A stretch of 64,000 nucleotides of DNA from contig NZ_JXQV01000003.1 of the NCBI RefSeq assembly GCF_000834635.1, forward strand, positions 1 to 64,000. The letters run 5' to 3'. The stretch comes from Agrobacterium tumefaciens (GTDB lineage Bacteria; Pseudomonadota; Alphaproteobacteria; Rhizobiales; Rhizobiaceae). Positions 8,332 to 17,312 of this stretch are shown piece after piece. The stretch's first letter is position 1. Each line of letters begins with the position of its first letter. The notes under the pieces were generated by a model that did not search any database, was not told the DNA's origin, and worked only from the letters and a program-made list of their open reading frames with translations. The position numbers were made by a program, and so were the translations under genes.

Positions 8332-8587
8332 GGAACACTCCGCATGTGGTTCCGACAACCCTACTAAAACGGTAGGTGCCTGGAGCGGTAATGCAAACCG
8401 CGGGCGATAGTGGCGACAGAGACCCAACATTGGTATAGCCGCCCGCGTCGTCTTTCAGTTTGATAAGGACTTCGGCAAGGTATTTGTCAGAGCCCTTCAA
8501 ACAGACAGTAACCGGCGTCCCGGCTGCCACAACGACATCGGCGGAATCGGCTGCAGTGCTGCCTGTAGCGAGAATTTGAGTTGGCAT
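8324..8587 (-). CDS. Small putative virion protein, 87 aa
   Basis: Start at MPTQILATGSTAA with AAGGTGG five bases upstream. All-beta pattern with many Ser/Thr/Val residues (TPVTVCLKGSD, APGTYRFSRV), like phage proteins that decorate tails or particles. Overlaps the next gene start by eight bases. Confidence 0.6.
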   Translation of the reverse strand: MPTQILATGSTAADSADVVVAAGTPVTVCLKGSDKYLAEVLIKLKDDAGGYTNVGSLSPLSPAVCITAPGTYRFSRVVGTTCGVFRA

Positions 8588-8600
8588 GATCCACCTTTCT

Positions 8601-8963
8601 TTAGGACGACCTAGTCGGCCTCGGCTTGGAAGCTTGATTTTCAACAATGCGATCGACGCGAACAGTCATGTGATCGACGGCAGCTTTCACGCCACTGACC
8701 GCATCCATGATCTGGACTGTCATCTCGCGCATTCCGGCCTTGGTGATGTATGTTTCGGCCACATGCAGGCGGTGTGAGGCAAGCTCGTCTCGAGCAAGTG
8801 CGGCAAGCGCGTGGGCGGCAGAAGCCGTGCCCGTGGCGTCGGAACGGGCCGAGCTGATTTTCGCGTCCACGTACTTCCAGATGCCAAAGAAGAAGCCAAA
8901 CAGCAGCACGAAGAAGCCGCCGACGGCCATGATCTCTGCGCCGGTCAAGGCTTCACCCCGCAA
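8601..8963 (-). CDS. Membrane protein with coiled coil, possible holin, 120 aa
   Basis: One strong span near residues 10-30 (IMAVGGFFVLLFGFFFGIWK) followed by an Ala-rich coiled coil to residue 100. It overlaps the o-spanin-like gene and sits downstream of the endolysin, so a role in lysis (holin or holin partner) is reasonable. A single N-terminal span would fit a class III-type holin, but no family match is claimed. Confidence 0.5.
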   Translation of the reverse strand: MRGEALTGAEIMAVGGFFVLLFGFFFGIWKYVDAKISSARSDATGTASAAHALAALARDELASHRLHVAETYITKAGMREMTVQIMDAVSGVKAAVDHMTVRVDRIVENQASKPRPTRSS

Positions 8964-9136
8964 AGCTTTTGCAGCTTCTGGTTCTCGGCCAGAATCTGGC
9001 GCTTGGTTTCGATCGACAAGTTGTCCTCAATAGAGGGGCGCACCGCTTTCGCGATGTCGCAGTAGCTACCGCTTGTCGCGCATCCACTTGCCAAGAGCGT
9101 CATCAACGCCAGCGTCATCCAGATTTTTGACTTCAT
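8945..9136 (-). CDS. Rz1-like outer-membrane spanin lipoprotein, 63 aa
   Basis: Start chosen at MKSKIWMTLALMTLLASGCATSG, a signal peptide with the lipobox LASGC. Its first 71 bases overlap the i-spanin-like gene in another frame, the classic nested or overlapping Rz/Rz1 layout. Mature part is about 45 residues with one further Cys. With the inner-membrane partner it would fuse the membranes in the last step of lysis. Confidence 0.65.
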   Translation of the reverse strand: MKSKIWMTLALMTLLASGCATSGSYCDIAKAVRPSIEDNLSIETKRQILAENQKLQKLCGVKP

Positions 9137-9296
9137 TTTCGACTTCCCCAGCCCCCTTGATGGCCTTTGCATTGGCCTGTGCTTCCCTCGCCGCCGAACC
9201 GCCTGTTCGCTGGCCGTAAAAAAAGACGCCCGCGAGAATCGCGAGCGCTGTGCCGATGGTGGATAGGTAGCTTTTGAGTTTGGCGAGCAGGATCAA
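9066..9296 (-). CDS. Rz-like inner-membrane spanin, 76 aa
   Basis: N-terminal span (LSTIGTALAILAGVFFYG) followed by a charged helix. Its start overlaps the endolysin stop and its end overlaps the lipoprotein gene. Short for an i-spanin, but the position and topology match. Confidence 0.6.
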   Translation of the reverse strand: MILLAKLKSYLSTIGTALAILAGVFFYGQRTGGSAAREAQANAKAIKGAGEVENEVKNLDDAGVDDALGKWMRDKR

Positions 9297-10219
9297 ACCT
9301 TCGCCTCCTTGCCGCGCCAGCTATTCCAGCGGCGGATGACGACGTCTCGGTTGCGGTAGGCAACATAGCCGACAACAACGATAAGCACGCCTGTGGCAAT
9401 CCAGCCCCATGGAAGGCCAGCGGTAAATGCCAGCAGTCCAGAGCCAGCCGCAGAGCTTGCGCCCTTCGTGACCACGTCCTTGGCCGCGCCTGCGTCACGG
9501 CGAAGCTGTGCAATGGTTGCTGGACCGATGATGCCGTCGGCGATCAAGTGCGGGTGAGCTTTCTGGTAGGCAATCACAGCCGCCTTCGTCTTGGCACCCA
9601 TCCAGCCGTCCACCGCGCCGGGATTAAGGCCAGCGGCCGTAAGCAGTTCTTGCGCTTCTTTGACTTCTGGATCCGGCAACACTGGCGGCTCGGCGGTGGC
9701 TTCTTTGGTTACGCCGACGACACCGGTATAGATGCCGGCCTCAAACAGCAGAGCCTCTTCCTTGCGGCGTCGCACGAGGCCTGGCAGCTTCTTGCCCTTG
9801 GCGGTGTTGTAGTTGCGAGATAGATGGTCGGCGGCCTGCTTAATCTTGCCTGCGCGCCAAAGGTCGGCCCACATCCACCTCATGGCGCCGACGCCGAGAT
9901 TGAAAGTCACAGACGACGCGGCATCTAGCTCGTGCTGCTTGCGGTCGATTGGCGAGCCAGCCACAACGGCAGGTACGTATTCCGCAGCAAGGACCGCATC
10001 GAGAATGACATCGCTCTGCGCCGCCGTAATTTTGGTCTTGCCTGGCACCAGTTTCGTGATGCCGATCTTGGCCAGTTCGCGGCGAACGGAATCGCTGCCC
10101 AGTGTGAAGCCCGTACCGATTGTAGGAATGCCGACGGGGTCGAGATAGCATGTTAGTGGATTGCCCTCGTGCAAGCGCACGAAAGCCCTCCCCTGTGTGG
10201 AGATTTTGGTGATTAGCAT
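9293..10219 (-). CDS. Endolysin: GH24 lysozyme with peptidoglycan-binding domain and C-terminal membrane span, 308 aa
   Basis: AAGGA precedes the chosen ATG. Residues 10-165 are a T4-lysozyme-type muramidase with E18, D27 and T33 at the canonical spacing (HEGN, YLDP, TIGTGFT). A PG_binding_1 repeat occupies about 187-242 (AQELLTAAGLNPGAVDGWMG). Residues 262-288 form a strong hydrophobic span followed by a basic tail. There is no N-terminal signal or SAR segment, so export must depend on a holin or on the unusual C-terminal anchor. It starts the lysis cassette that continues with the spanin pair. Confidence 0.88.
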   Translation of the reverse strand: MLITKISTQGRAFVRLHEGNPLTCYLDPVGIPTIGTGFTLGSDSVRRELAKIGITKLVPGKTKITAAQSDVILDAVLAAEYVPAVVAGSPIDRKQHELDAASSVTFNLGVGAMRWMWADLWRAGKIKQAADHLSRNYNTAKGKKLPGLVRRRKEEALLFEAGIYTGVVGVTKEATAEPPVLPDPEVKEAQELLTAAGLNPGAVDGWMGAKTKAAVIAYQKAHPHLIADGIIGPATIAQLRRDAGAAKDVVTKGASSAAGSGLLAFTAGLPWGWIATGVLIVVVGYVAYRNRDVVIRRWNSWRGKEAKV

Positions 10220-10305
10220 TGGTTTTCCTTTTTGGGCGAGCGACCTACGCAGGTGGAACTTGGTCCACCAGAGAGCGTTAGGATCGGTCAATTGGAGATT
10301 GAGCC

Positions 10306-10533
10306 ATGAAAATTCTCACAGCAGCTATTTGCGTCGTGTCAGTGGGCGTCCTGAGCGGTTGCGTAGACGGCCCCGCCTACCGTGGCGGTCCAGCAGCCGC
10401 ACAAGACCAATCATGCGGTAGCGGCCAAGATGACGTGTCTCACCCTTACGCGGGTCGTTGCGACTGGCGGCGCATGAACGGTAGGGACTGGGCTGACAGC
10501 GGCGGGAGTTCCATCTACCGACGCGGCAGATAG
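10306..10533 (+). CDS. Small lipoprotein, 75 aa
   Basis: GGAG precedes MKILTAAICVVSVGVLSGC, a signal peptide with lipobox LSGC. The mature part is polar with three further cysteines. It runs against the lysis genes and is probably an accessory envelope protein made in the lysogen; host-range exclusion is a guess only. Confidence 0.6.
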   Translation: MKILTAAICVVSVGVLSGCVDGPAYRGGPAAAQDQSCGSGQDDVSHPYAGRCDWRRMNGRDWADSGGSSIYRRGR

Positions 10534-10604
10534 CGCCGGTCGGTGACGAGTGCGTAAGCCTTGAGCAATCTCCCACCGGCATTAACACGTGTCTGTGAGG
10601 GCGC

Positions 10605-10814
10605 ATGATTAATACCGAAATAGATTACCCTGAAGATTTGAAATTGATGGCTTGGTCGATTACAGCCAAGCATCTTTGCCGGGGGGAAGAAGATGTCACG
10701 AAGATCGTGGCTGATGCCATCTGGCAGGAGCGGCAGAAATGGGCTCCCAAGGTAGTGCCGGATATTGAAACAGAGTCCACCAGTTCGGACTTGCCAGACA
10801 CGTTATCTACTTGA
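10605..10814 (+). CDS. Small soluble protein, 69 aa
   Basis: Begins MINTEIDYPEDLKLMAWSIT and is acidic and helical. It follows the lipoprotein gene on the same strand and is followed by two hairpins. GAGGGCGC precedes the ATG as a possible ribosome site. No family recognised. Confidence 0.5.
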   Translation: MINTEIDYPEDLKLMAWSITAKHLCRGEEDVTKIVADAIWQERQKWAPKVVPDIETESTSSDLPDTLST

Positions 10815-10820
10815 TCCAGA

Positions 10821-10851
10821 AAGCCCGCCTTCACCTGACGCTGGTGGGCTT
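10821..10851 (+). terminator. Weak hairpin after the + strand gene pair
   Basis: AAGCCC and GGGCTT arms enclose about 19 bases; there is only a short T-rich tail. It may slow transcription before the stronger hairpin at 11.0 kb. Confidence 0.3.
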
Positions 10852-11000
10852 ACTTTGGTCGCTGTACGTCGCGAACAGTCGCCATGGTGATTTCCTGAGT
10901 TTGTGGTCGTGGCCGCGAAAGCGAGATGGCCGGCCTTGACACATTGAATGGGCAAGCCAATTATGCCTGCTGTCGCGCCGCGAGCAGCGCGGCATCTAGG

Positions 11001-11031
11001 CCCGCCGTTTACGAGGAACGGCGGGTTTTTG
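11001..11031 (+). terminator. Strong Rho-independent terminator
   Basis: Perfect nine-base stem CCCGCCGTT / AACGGCGGG with a seven-base loop and TTTTT. It stops rightward transcripts before they enter the tail-fibre genes from behind. The 150 bases before it hold no convincing gene. Confidence 0.75.
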
Positions 11032-11033
11032 TC

Positions 11034-11363
11034 TTAAGGCCAGACGATTTCCGGCAGCTCTGCCAGAAACGCATCTACAGTCGGGATATCCCGCTCACCA
11101 GCCATCACCTTGTCCAGTTCGGCGGTTGAGTAAGTCCACACAGCAGACCTCCATGCGAACAGCGTAGCGGCTTCCGAGGCAAACACAGGGTTCTCATCAC
11201 CCCGATATGAAATCGCCGTGTGGATGCTGTCATAGCGGCGCTGGCTAGCGGTTGTGTCGAGGTGGGTCTGGATGGCAGATGAAAACATCGCCTCAAGCGC
11301 CGCCCGTTGTTCTGCCGCCTCTTGTTCTGCCGTGATGATAATCGAGGTGTCAGGCGTCCACAT
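11034..11363 (-). CDS. Tail fibre assembly-like protein (DUF4376 type), 109 aa
   Basis: Start at MWTPDTSIIITAEQEAAEQ. The C-terminal half has SYRGDENPVFASEAATLFAWR, typical of the short DUF4376-like domain that accompanies tail fibres. It is the last of three overlapping genes after the tip protein. Likely a fibre chaperone or accessory. Confidence 0.6.
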   Translation of the reverse strand: MWTPDTSIIITAEQEAAEQRAALEAMFSSAIQTHLDTTASQRRYDSIHTAISYRGDENPVFASEAATLFAWRSAVWTYSTAELDKVMAGERDIPTVDAFLAELPEIVWP

Positions 11364-11706
11364 GGTCGGCCTCCTCTTCTGGCAGCTCTGGCATGACGGG
11401 CGGTTCCGGCTCTGGATCAAATGGCAATGCCACAACGCCGTCTTGCACGTCCTCAAGCGCCGCTGGAAAGGCGACGGCCTGCGATGGATTGGCCCCATGC
11501 GGCAAGATGAGGGTTAGCTCGATCTCGCCGTTGATCCGAGTGACATCACCGCAAATCCAGTCGCAAGGAATGTCGCTAGCCTTGATGGTTGCACCTTCAG
11601 GAACGGGATTGAAGTTGAACAGCTCGCCGTTGATGCGGAGCCGGTCGCCGGTCTTTTCAACGGTCAACTTGTCATCGCGGCGGGAGGGGGAAAGATTGAT
11701 TTTCAT
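11350..11706 (-). CDS. Hypothetical tail-region protein, 118 aa
   Basis: Start MKINLSPSRR is coupled to the fibre stop as TAATG, with AGGTGG upstream. Beta-rich body, then an acidic Pro/Glu tail (FDPEPEPPVMPELPEEE). Similar genes follow fibres in related phages; precise role unknown. Confidence 0.6.
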   Translation of the reverse strand: MKINLSPSRRDDKLTVEKTGDRLRINGELFNFNPVPEGATIKASDIPCDWICGDVTRINGEIELTLILPHGANPSQAVAFPAALEDVQDGVVALPFDPEPEPPVMPELPEEEADHVDA

Positions 11707-12755
11707 TAGTACCACCTACCCATTGCCATTGCATGGGTAACTACTGACGTGTAGTTGCTCCACGCTATTCCAGTCGTCATATTCAGCTCAACACCTGTCG
11801 AGTTTAGGTTGAGTAATGAAGGCGCGAATATTGCTGTTCTTTGCGTTGTGTTATTCCCTGCATCAATAAGGGTGTTCTGGTTTACAGTATGACTGACAAC
11901 AGGTCTGAATGATGGGGCGAACGCGGCGGGAAAAGTCCACAACGCAATATAGCGGATAGTGCTATCGTCTCCGGTAAATTTCCTGTCTGCCCAACAAATT
12001 TGTGTCCCATCTGCAAAGCGGGTGTATTGCCCATTGGCATTTGCACCCTTTTCTACAATCGGTAGATTGTTAATTCTTGGAAACAGGGGGCCGTCAAAAT
12101 TCCAGTAATTTCCGCTCTCAGCCGCTAGGTAAAGTGATTTCGTGGCCGCATCTGGATAGCCAATATATCCCGCTCTCGAACCATCTTTTTGATACATGGC
12201 GACATAGCCAGCGTGAGTTGCATCACCTGAGAATAAATTTAGATAACCATTTGCACCTGCTGCACCTTGCCTGACTACTAAGTTAGAAATTTCCTTTGCT
12301 GACATTTTTGTTGGTATTTGCGCATCAGGTAACACTCCTGTTCCTGACAGCAACGCCCGCGCCGCCGCAGTAAAATCAAACAGCGCACCAGCGCCGCCCG
12401 CCCCGAAGTAGGGAAGCTTATCAGCGGCAGGAACCAGAGATGCCAATGCAGCCAGCGCGGGCTTGTCCAGCCGTGCGATGTACTCAGCCAGCCGCATCGC
12501 ATTGGCTACTGTCTGTTGCCCCGGCGTGGTGTCGTAGCTAATCCAGTACGCCTTGCCGGAGGCAGTTGCCCCCGGCCAAGGTTGTGCAAGCGTAATTTTG
12601 GTGTTGCTGTCGATAGACAACACGGGAACCGACAGGCCATCAACGCCGAATTCACCAGCGATGAGGCCGGACGTTTGCCAGCCCGTTCCTGTCCCGGTCA
12701 CAACAGCGCTGCCAGCGGTCACGGATACCGTGCCCGTTACATAGGGTGTGGTCAT
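11706..12755 (-). CDS. Tail fibre / receptor-binding protein, 349 aa
   Basis: N-terminal repeats of Thr/Val/Gly (MTTPYVTGTVSVTAG) match the attachment region of siphophage fibres. The C-terminal 110 residues (TRFADGTQICWADR, WTFPAAF, ending AMAMGRWY) have the pattern of receptor-binding tips of many tail fibres. It lies just downstream of the large tip protein. Base composition of the C-terminal half is more AT-rich than the neighbours, as expected for an exchanged host-range domain. Confidence 0.75.
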   Translation of the reverse strand: MTTPYVTGTVSVTAGSAVVTGTGTGWQTSGLIAGEFGVDGLSVPVLSIDSNTKITLAQPWPGATASGKAYWISYDTTPGQQTVANAMRLAEYIARLDKPALAALASLVPAADKLPYFGAGGAGALFDFTAAARALLSGTGVLPDAQIPTKMSAKEISNLVVRQGAAGANGYLNLFSGDATHAGYVAMYQKDGSRAGYIGYPDAATKSLYLAAESGNYWNFDGPLFPRINNLPIVEKGANANGQYTRFADGTQICWADRKFTGDDSTIRYIALWTFPAAFAPSFRPVVSHTVNQNTLIDAGNNTTQRTAIFAPSLLNLNSTGVELNMTTGIAWSNYTSVVTHAMAMGRWY

Positions 12756-12768
12756 GTTGGGTTTGCCT

Positions 12769-15705
12769 TTAAACGTTGTCAGGAACGTTCTTGAAGATGA
12801 AGACGCCGAATGTTTGGATTGAGAAACTCACGGGGCCGCCGATGAAGGATATGCGATAGGTTGTTGATGTCCTTGGACCAGTGGGTATTGAGTAGTACTC
12901 AAACACCCCCCAACTAGCGTTTTGCTGGCCTGATGGGTGACTGGGGCCGCGAACCCCACCGCCCGTAGAAAGGATTCGCTGCCCAGTATCTAAATCATCT
13001 ATGGTCACGACGACGCTTGTGCTTGTAGAGCCGCCAACGGTGGCACTGCCCCTGATCTCAATCCTAGATTCATGGTGCGCGTCCGCTAAGTTAACGCCGT
13101 GGTTTACGGTTACATCCACTGTTCGCCCGGCACCCCCAGCTGGTATCTGCTGGTTTTTCGCGATGCTCATAGCACCCGGCTCCATCTGATCCCCTCGTAC
13201 AAAGAGGTTCTCGATATCCGCCATGCTGATTTTGGCATTGACGATCTTGACGACCCCGTCTTCAATCGCAAAGACCGAGTAGGTGTTCGCCCCATCCACA
13301 ACAACGAACTTGTCGGCAAGGAATCCAATCTCGGATCTCAAGACGCCATCGACAGTTCTGATCTGGATGTACATGCCGCTTTCGATGAACGCTTGCGACA
13401 AGTTGGCACGCAGCATAATTGAAAATCGAACCGAGACGCCCGCAGGCGCGGCAGTGGCCTGAAACATAACCAGACCATCGGCAAACATGCCGTTGAACGT
13501 GGCAGACACTCCTTGGACAGTCTGCGCAAGCGCGCCATCACCGTTAATACGAGCCGTCTCTTCGATCCCGATCTTCGCCGTGTTGCCAGCCACGCCCGCT
13601 GAAATCACAGTCACCTGCTTGGCAAGGGCTTCCGTCGCATTCGCTGCTACGGTTTTTGCCGTTTCGATCTCAGCGTAAGCTTTCCCCACCTCGACGCGCA
13701 TCACATCGCGCTGATCCTGAGAAACAGCGCCTTCCAAAGTGACAGCCTGTCCGATTTGTTCAAGGCGCTGCATGAACTCGTTACGAGCCGTGGATATGAC
13801 CTTGAACACGTCCTTCACGTCTTGGCCAAGATGCTCAAGATCAGCGATGAAATCACCGCCAGCATCGAGGGTGCGGAAGTTCGTCACGCCAGAGGGCGCA
13901 ACAGAACGGCCATTGTCCACCACAAAGTTGGTGCGCACTCGCCAGTCGGTTTCAGAGGTCAGGCCTTCAACGATCTGCACAACGCTGGTGTCGGAATCTA
14001 CCAGCTTGGTGAACACTTGGGCGGGGTTAGCAACCGGCCAATATTCCACCAGAACGCCAGACACGCTGATATCTTCGATCGCATCCCAACTTAACCGGAC
14101 ACCAGGCATCCGCCCGCCGCCTTCGGCCTGCACCACGTTAGGAGTTGCGATGAAGTTTTGCACTTCAGCGAGGTAGTCGGGCGGTGGCACGACAACAATC
14201 ACGGGAGGATTGGTCGCGTATGCCGTTGGATCAAAGACGCCGTTGCTGATTTCCTGCAAGGCAATCGTGATGTCGCGAACGCCATCACTGTTATGTGGGC
14301 CAAGCGTGCGCGTCAGAACCTGATATGTGCGCGTTCCATGCTTGGCGCTTGCCCACGTGATCCAGCAGCCTTCCTTCACGACATCCAGAAAGCGCGGATG
14401 AATGGTGATCTCGGCAGATGCCTGGAAGCGCGCACCACGAATTGCGATATCTGCCAGCCGGTCAACCTGCTTGACGTTCGTCACAGCGCTATAAGGAATG
14501 CTGCTCGCAAGCGTTTCGCGATCTTCAGCAAGTGCGGACTGATCAATGCGGGTCGATGCATCCTTGGTCTCGTAGAAATCGTCTGGCGAGACGTAGGAAG
14601 CCGCAACGGTGTTGATCAGTTCTGTGCGCTTGCGCTTTGCCGTAAACCGTTTTGGAGCGCCAACCTTGATGTCGTCATCGGTGATGGTGGCGACAATAGC
14701 CTGTGGAGCGCCAGCGATCGGAAACTCGCCGTCCACACGCTCTACCCAGGAGGCGCAAGCGGCTTCCAGCAAAGGCTGAAGGTTGGCATCATGATTGGAT
14801 CCCGGTCCGTCCTTTGCGATCATGTGCGAACGGTATCGATAATAACCGTCCACGATCTCGTCAGCAATGTTTGCTGCCAGCGCCCATTCGGCCAAAGGAA
14901 GGCGAGACGGGCGAACGCCCTTGCCGACCATCAACTGGTTGCCGTTGAAGAAACCACGTTCCAGATTGTAGGCCTGGACGAAGTTGTTATCGCTGTATGT
15001 CCATGTGGACTGATCATTCCACCGATGAGGACCAGACCCGCCAACGGTACTGTCCTTGCGCCAGTCGTAGAGCGGAGCGCCCTGGACTTCGAACAAAAGT
15101 TGCGGAGGAGCGGTCAAGCCTCTGCCCTTCTTATGCAGCTCACACCAGACCACAGCGTAAGCAACGCCCGCGCCTCGGTGATTTGCTGTCCATCGTCCTG
15201 CCGGGCGGGAATAAGCAATCAGTTCAGGCTCTGCCTGTTGATCCATCGTTCCCTTGTAGAACTTGACGCGGATGGCGTCGTAGTTGTCGCCAGACGAGCC
15301 TTCGTTCGGCACCCAATACCAGCCATTGGCATCTGGATTGGTAAGCGTGCGCCACTGGCCATTGTACTTGACGCGTGGCACGGCAGTGATGCGAAAGCTC
15401 GACAGGACGAACACGTCCTGAAAGTTCCGGCCGCCAGCGCCATAGTTGTTCCGGTAAATGTGGTGGCCAGCAATGCCGCATGTGCCGAGAACAACCGTGC
15501 GCGGAATATTAGCACCGAACTCGGTTTCGATCTGGGCAGACGTGCTCGGCGTCTTTGGCTTGAACAGCGCGTTGACGGCGTACGACGCAGCTATGGCGAA
15601 GGCCGACTGTGCGAGGCCTGCGAGGATCGAGGTGCTCGATAGCCACGTCGAAACCGCCGTGATGGCGGCGCCAATCCCGGTGAACAGAGGTGCTAGAAAT
15701 GGCAT
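12769..15705 (-). CDS. Tail tip / host-specificity protein (J-like), 978 aa
   Basis: Starts with a hydrophobic segment (MPFLAPLFTGIGAAITAVST) followed by SYAVNALFKPK, as in lambda J-like and GTA hub proteins. Residues to about 490 are the tip core, a fibronectin III-like domain lies about 510-615 (PGVRLSWDAIEDISVSGVLVEYW), then a helical stretch and a beta-rich C-terminus. It attaches to the distal tail genes upstream and carries the fibre downstream. A 494-codon open frame lies antisense to it and is not taken as a gene. Confidence 0.85.
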   Translation of the reverse strand: MPFLAPLFTGIGAAITAVSTWLSSTSILAGLAQSAFAIAASYAVNALFKPKTPSTSAQIETEFGANIPRTVVLGTCGIAGHHIYRNNYGAGGRNFQDVFVLSSFRITAVPRVKYNGQWRTLTNPDANGWYWVPNEGSSGDNYDAIRVKFYKGTMDQQAEPELIAYSRPAGRWTANHRGAGVAYAVVWCELHKKGRGLTAPPQLLFEVQGAPLYDWRKDSTVGGSGPHRWNDQSTWTYSDNNFVQAYNLERGFFNGNQLMVGKGVRPSRLPLAEWALAANIADEIVDGYYRYRSHMIAKDGPGSNHDANLQPLLEAACASWVERVDGEFPIAGAPQAIVATITDDDIKVGAPKRFTAKRKRTELINTVAASYVSPDDFYETKDASTRIDQSALAEDRETLASSIPYSAVTNVKQVDRLADIAIRGARFQASAEITIHPRFLDVVKEGCWITWASAKHGTRTYQVLTRTLGPHNSDGVRDITIALQEISNGVFDPTAYATNPPVIVVVPPPDYLAEVQNFIATPNVVQAEGGGRMPGVRLSWDAIEDISVSGVLVEYWPVANPAQVFTKLVDSDTSVVQIVEGLTSETDWRVRTNFVVDNGRSVAPSGVTNFRTLDAGGDFIADLEHLGQDVKDVFKVISTARNEFMQRLEQIGQAVTLEGAVSQDQRDVMRVEVGKAYAEIETAKTVAANATEALAKQVTVISAGVAGNTAKIGIEETARINGDGALAQTVQGVSATFNGMFADGLVMFQATAAPAGVSVRFSIMLRANLSQAFIESGMYIQIRTVDGVLRSEIGFLADKFVVVDGANTYSVFAIEDGVVKIVNAKISMADIENLFVRGDQMEPGAMSIAKNQQIPAGGAGRTVDVTVNHGVNLADAHHESRIEIRGSATVGGSTSTSVVVTIDDLDTGQRILSTGGGVRGPSHPSGQQNASWGVFEYYSIPTGPRTSTTYRISFIGGPVSFSIQTFGVFIFKNVPDNV

Positions 15706-15709
15706 GGGG

Positions 15710-16147
15710 CTATGCGCCTACCTTGTAAGCTTGCGCGATCTCTGAGACCGGCAGAAAGATCGTGCCCTGCGGCTGCTTGATCGCAAAGCCGAGGCTGCAA
15801 ACGAAACCGGCGACAAACTCGCCATTGATGATAGTCACGCCGACATCGCCACGGCGGGCCGAAAACCGATTGACCAGCTCAAGCTTGATGTGAATTTCGA
15901 ACAGGTCTTTGACGTGATTGCAGCCAAGCCCACGCAGCTTCTTGGCGGCGCCAGCTTCCGTCTTGTATCGCCCGCAAAACTCTTCCAGCGGATCCACGCC
16001 AACCACGGCCTTGATCGCCTCGCATGTGGACATCACGCAATCGGATGTTCCCCACTCCGGCAGGATGGGAACCTGCGCAGAGGCAACGTCTTCCAGCGCG
16101 CGATCCCAGCCATCACTTCTGGCTAAACTCGAAATTGAAGAACTCAT
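15710..16147 (-). CDS. Tail assembly protein, NlpC/P60-like (DUF6950), 145 aa
   Basis: Has the Cys-containing motif EWGTSDCVMST and a later beta region (RRGDVGVTIINGEFVAGF), in line with the small NlpC/P60-related protein that occupies this place in GTA-like tails. It overlaps the DUF2163-type gene by 35 bases. Peptidase activity is uncertain because the His/Asp positions are not clear. Confidence 0.65.
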   Translation of the reverse strand: MSSSISSLARSDGWDRALEDVASAQVPILPEWGTSDCVMSTCEAIKAVVGVDPLEEFCGRYKTEAGAAKKLRGLGCNHVKDLFEIHIKLELVNRFSARRGDVGVTIINGEFVAGFVCSLGFAIKQPQGTIFLPVSEIAQAYKVGA

Positions 16148-16685
16148 TTTTTAGCCTCGCAGCGTGTTCGAAGAACATGTCGCCGGCCGAGACCAGTTGT
16201 TGGTCTTCATGGCTGGCATACCGATAGCCTTCACGGAAATTGTCGATGGACTCGGTTTCGATGTTGGCTTCCAGCCAGGCATCGCCGTTCTCTTCGCGGT
16301 GATCGATCGTGTCGACGTAGCCGTAGAAGGTCGGCTCCGCGTGCAGGAAAGCGTTGTCATCCGGATCGAAATAGAAGTCGTACAGCGTGACCGGACGGCC
16401 TTTGTATTCCTCCTCTTCGATCAGAAGCAGCTTATCGGGCGTCAGGCCGAAGTCTGATCGTGCCGGCAACCGCATCGTGACCGGATTGGCCGACGTGCCG
16501 AGCGCAAAGGCGGGCTCGTCAATTTCGATGATCGAATTGCCCTTGTAGGTCAGCCCGTTGTAATCGAGCGTGCCTTTGCCAGAGAAAAAACCGTACGTTC
16601 CCGTACCAAACTCAAACTTGACGCCAGACCCGATCTTCACTCTGCCCTCATTGAGCAGCTGCTGCAGCCGTGTTGGGAAAGCCAT
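16113..16685 (-). CDS. Distal tail protein (DUF2163-like), 190 aa
   Basis: Beta-rich protein starting MAFPTRLQQLLNEGRVKIGSG with KVKFEFGTGTYGFFSGKGTL-type strands (residues 20-40). It fills the slot of the DUF2163 hub component between the distal tail protein and the NlpC/P60-like protein. Base-one overlap with the gene before it. Confidence 0.6.
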   Translation of the reverse strand: MAFPTRLQQLLNEGRVKIGSGVKFEFGTGTYGFFSGKGTLDYNGLTYKGNSIIEIDEPAFALGTSANPVTMRLPARSDFGLTPDKLLLIEEEEYKGRPVTLYDFYFDPDDNAFLHAEPTFYGYVDTIDHREENGDAWLEANIETESIDNFREGYRYASHEDQQLVSAGDMFFEHAARLKNEFFNFEFSQK

Positions 16686-17296
16686 TACTTCGGCACCTCG
16701 ATGAGAGTGAATGTAGCAGTCGGGCGAAAGTCGTCAGGGCAGTCGTAACTGTCCGGCACCAGGCGCATATTCATGACCGGGTTCTTGAAGACGACAGTCG
16801 CGCCGGCAGTGATGTAGGATGGCAGGAACGGCTCGGCCTTGATGGCGATAGCGCCGCCAGCGGCAGTGGCATCCTGTACGACACGAACGATTGTGTGATA
16901 ATCGCCCTGGCTGAAACCAATGAGGTCGCCTTCCATCAGCTTCAGACCATTCGTGACCCCGTTGACCGTCAACTGGTTTCCAGCGATTGCCGACAGTACG
17001 CCTGTATCGAGGATCTCTGGCGCGGTTGGATTGCCCCAGTACGCTCGCGGCAAACACACATGCTTCGGCGTATAGAGCACCGTCACCATGCCGTCCCGGC
17101 AACGCGAGATGAAGGCCTCAAGCCTTTGCCGGTCGGCATTGCTCAGAGCCACCACTCGCATCGACACCTGCCAGACCGGATCGCTGGTTTCCATGAAGGA
17201 AATGGCCCGTTTGCCGTATCTCGACACGCTGTTTGAGCGCATGAGCTTAGGATAGGTCGGCCCGTATCTCAGGCCGACCGGTAATGTTTCTGCCAT
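16685..17296 (-). CDS. Distal tail protein, 203 aa
   Basis: Opens MAETLPVGLRYGPTYPKLMR; predicted beta sandwich with WQVSMRVVALSNADRQRLEAF, as in Dit/GTA DUF2460-type proteins that follow the tape measure. Couples directly to the next gene. Function assigned mainly by order. Confidence 0.6.
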   Translation of the reverse strand: MAETLPVGLRYGPTYPKLMRSNSVSRYGKRAISFMETSDPVWQVSMRVVALSNADRQRLEAFISRCRDGMVTVLYTPKHVCLPRAYWGNPTAPEILDTGVLSAIAGNQLTVNGVTNGLKLMEGDLIGFSQGDYHTIVRVVQDATAAGGAIAIKAEPFLPSYITAGATVVFKNPVMNMRLVPDSYDCPDDFRPTATFTLIEVPK

Positions 17297-17312
17297 GTGG
17301 ATTGGGCTCCAT

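Noticed and set aside
14158..15642. A 494-codon open frame on the + strand
   Set aside because: It is fully antisense to the tail tip gene, its protein has no family character, and the tip protein on the other strand is clearly real.
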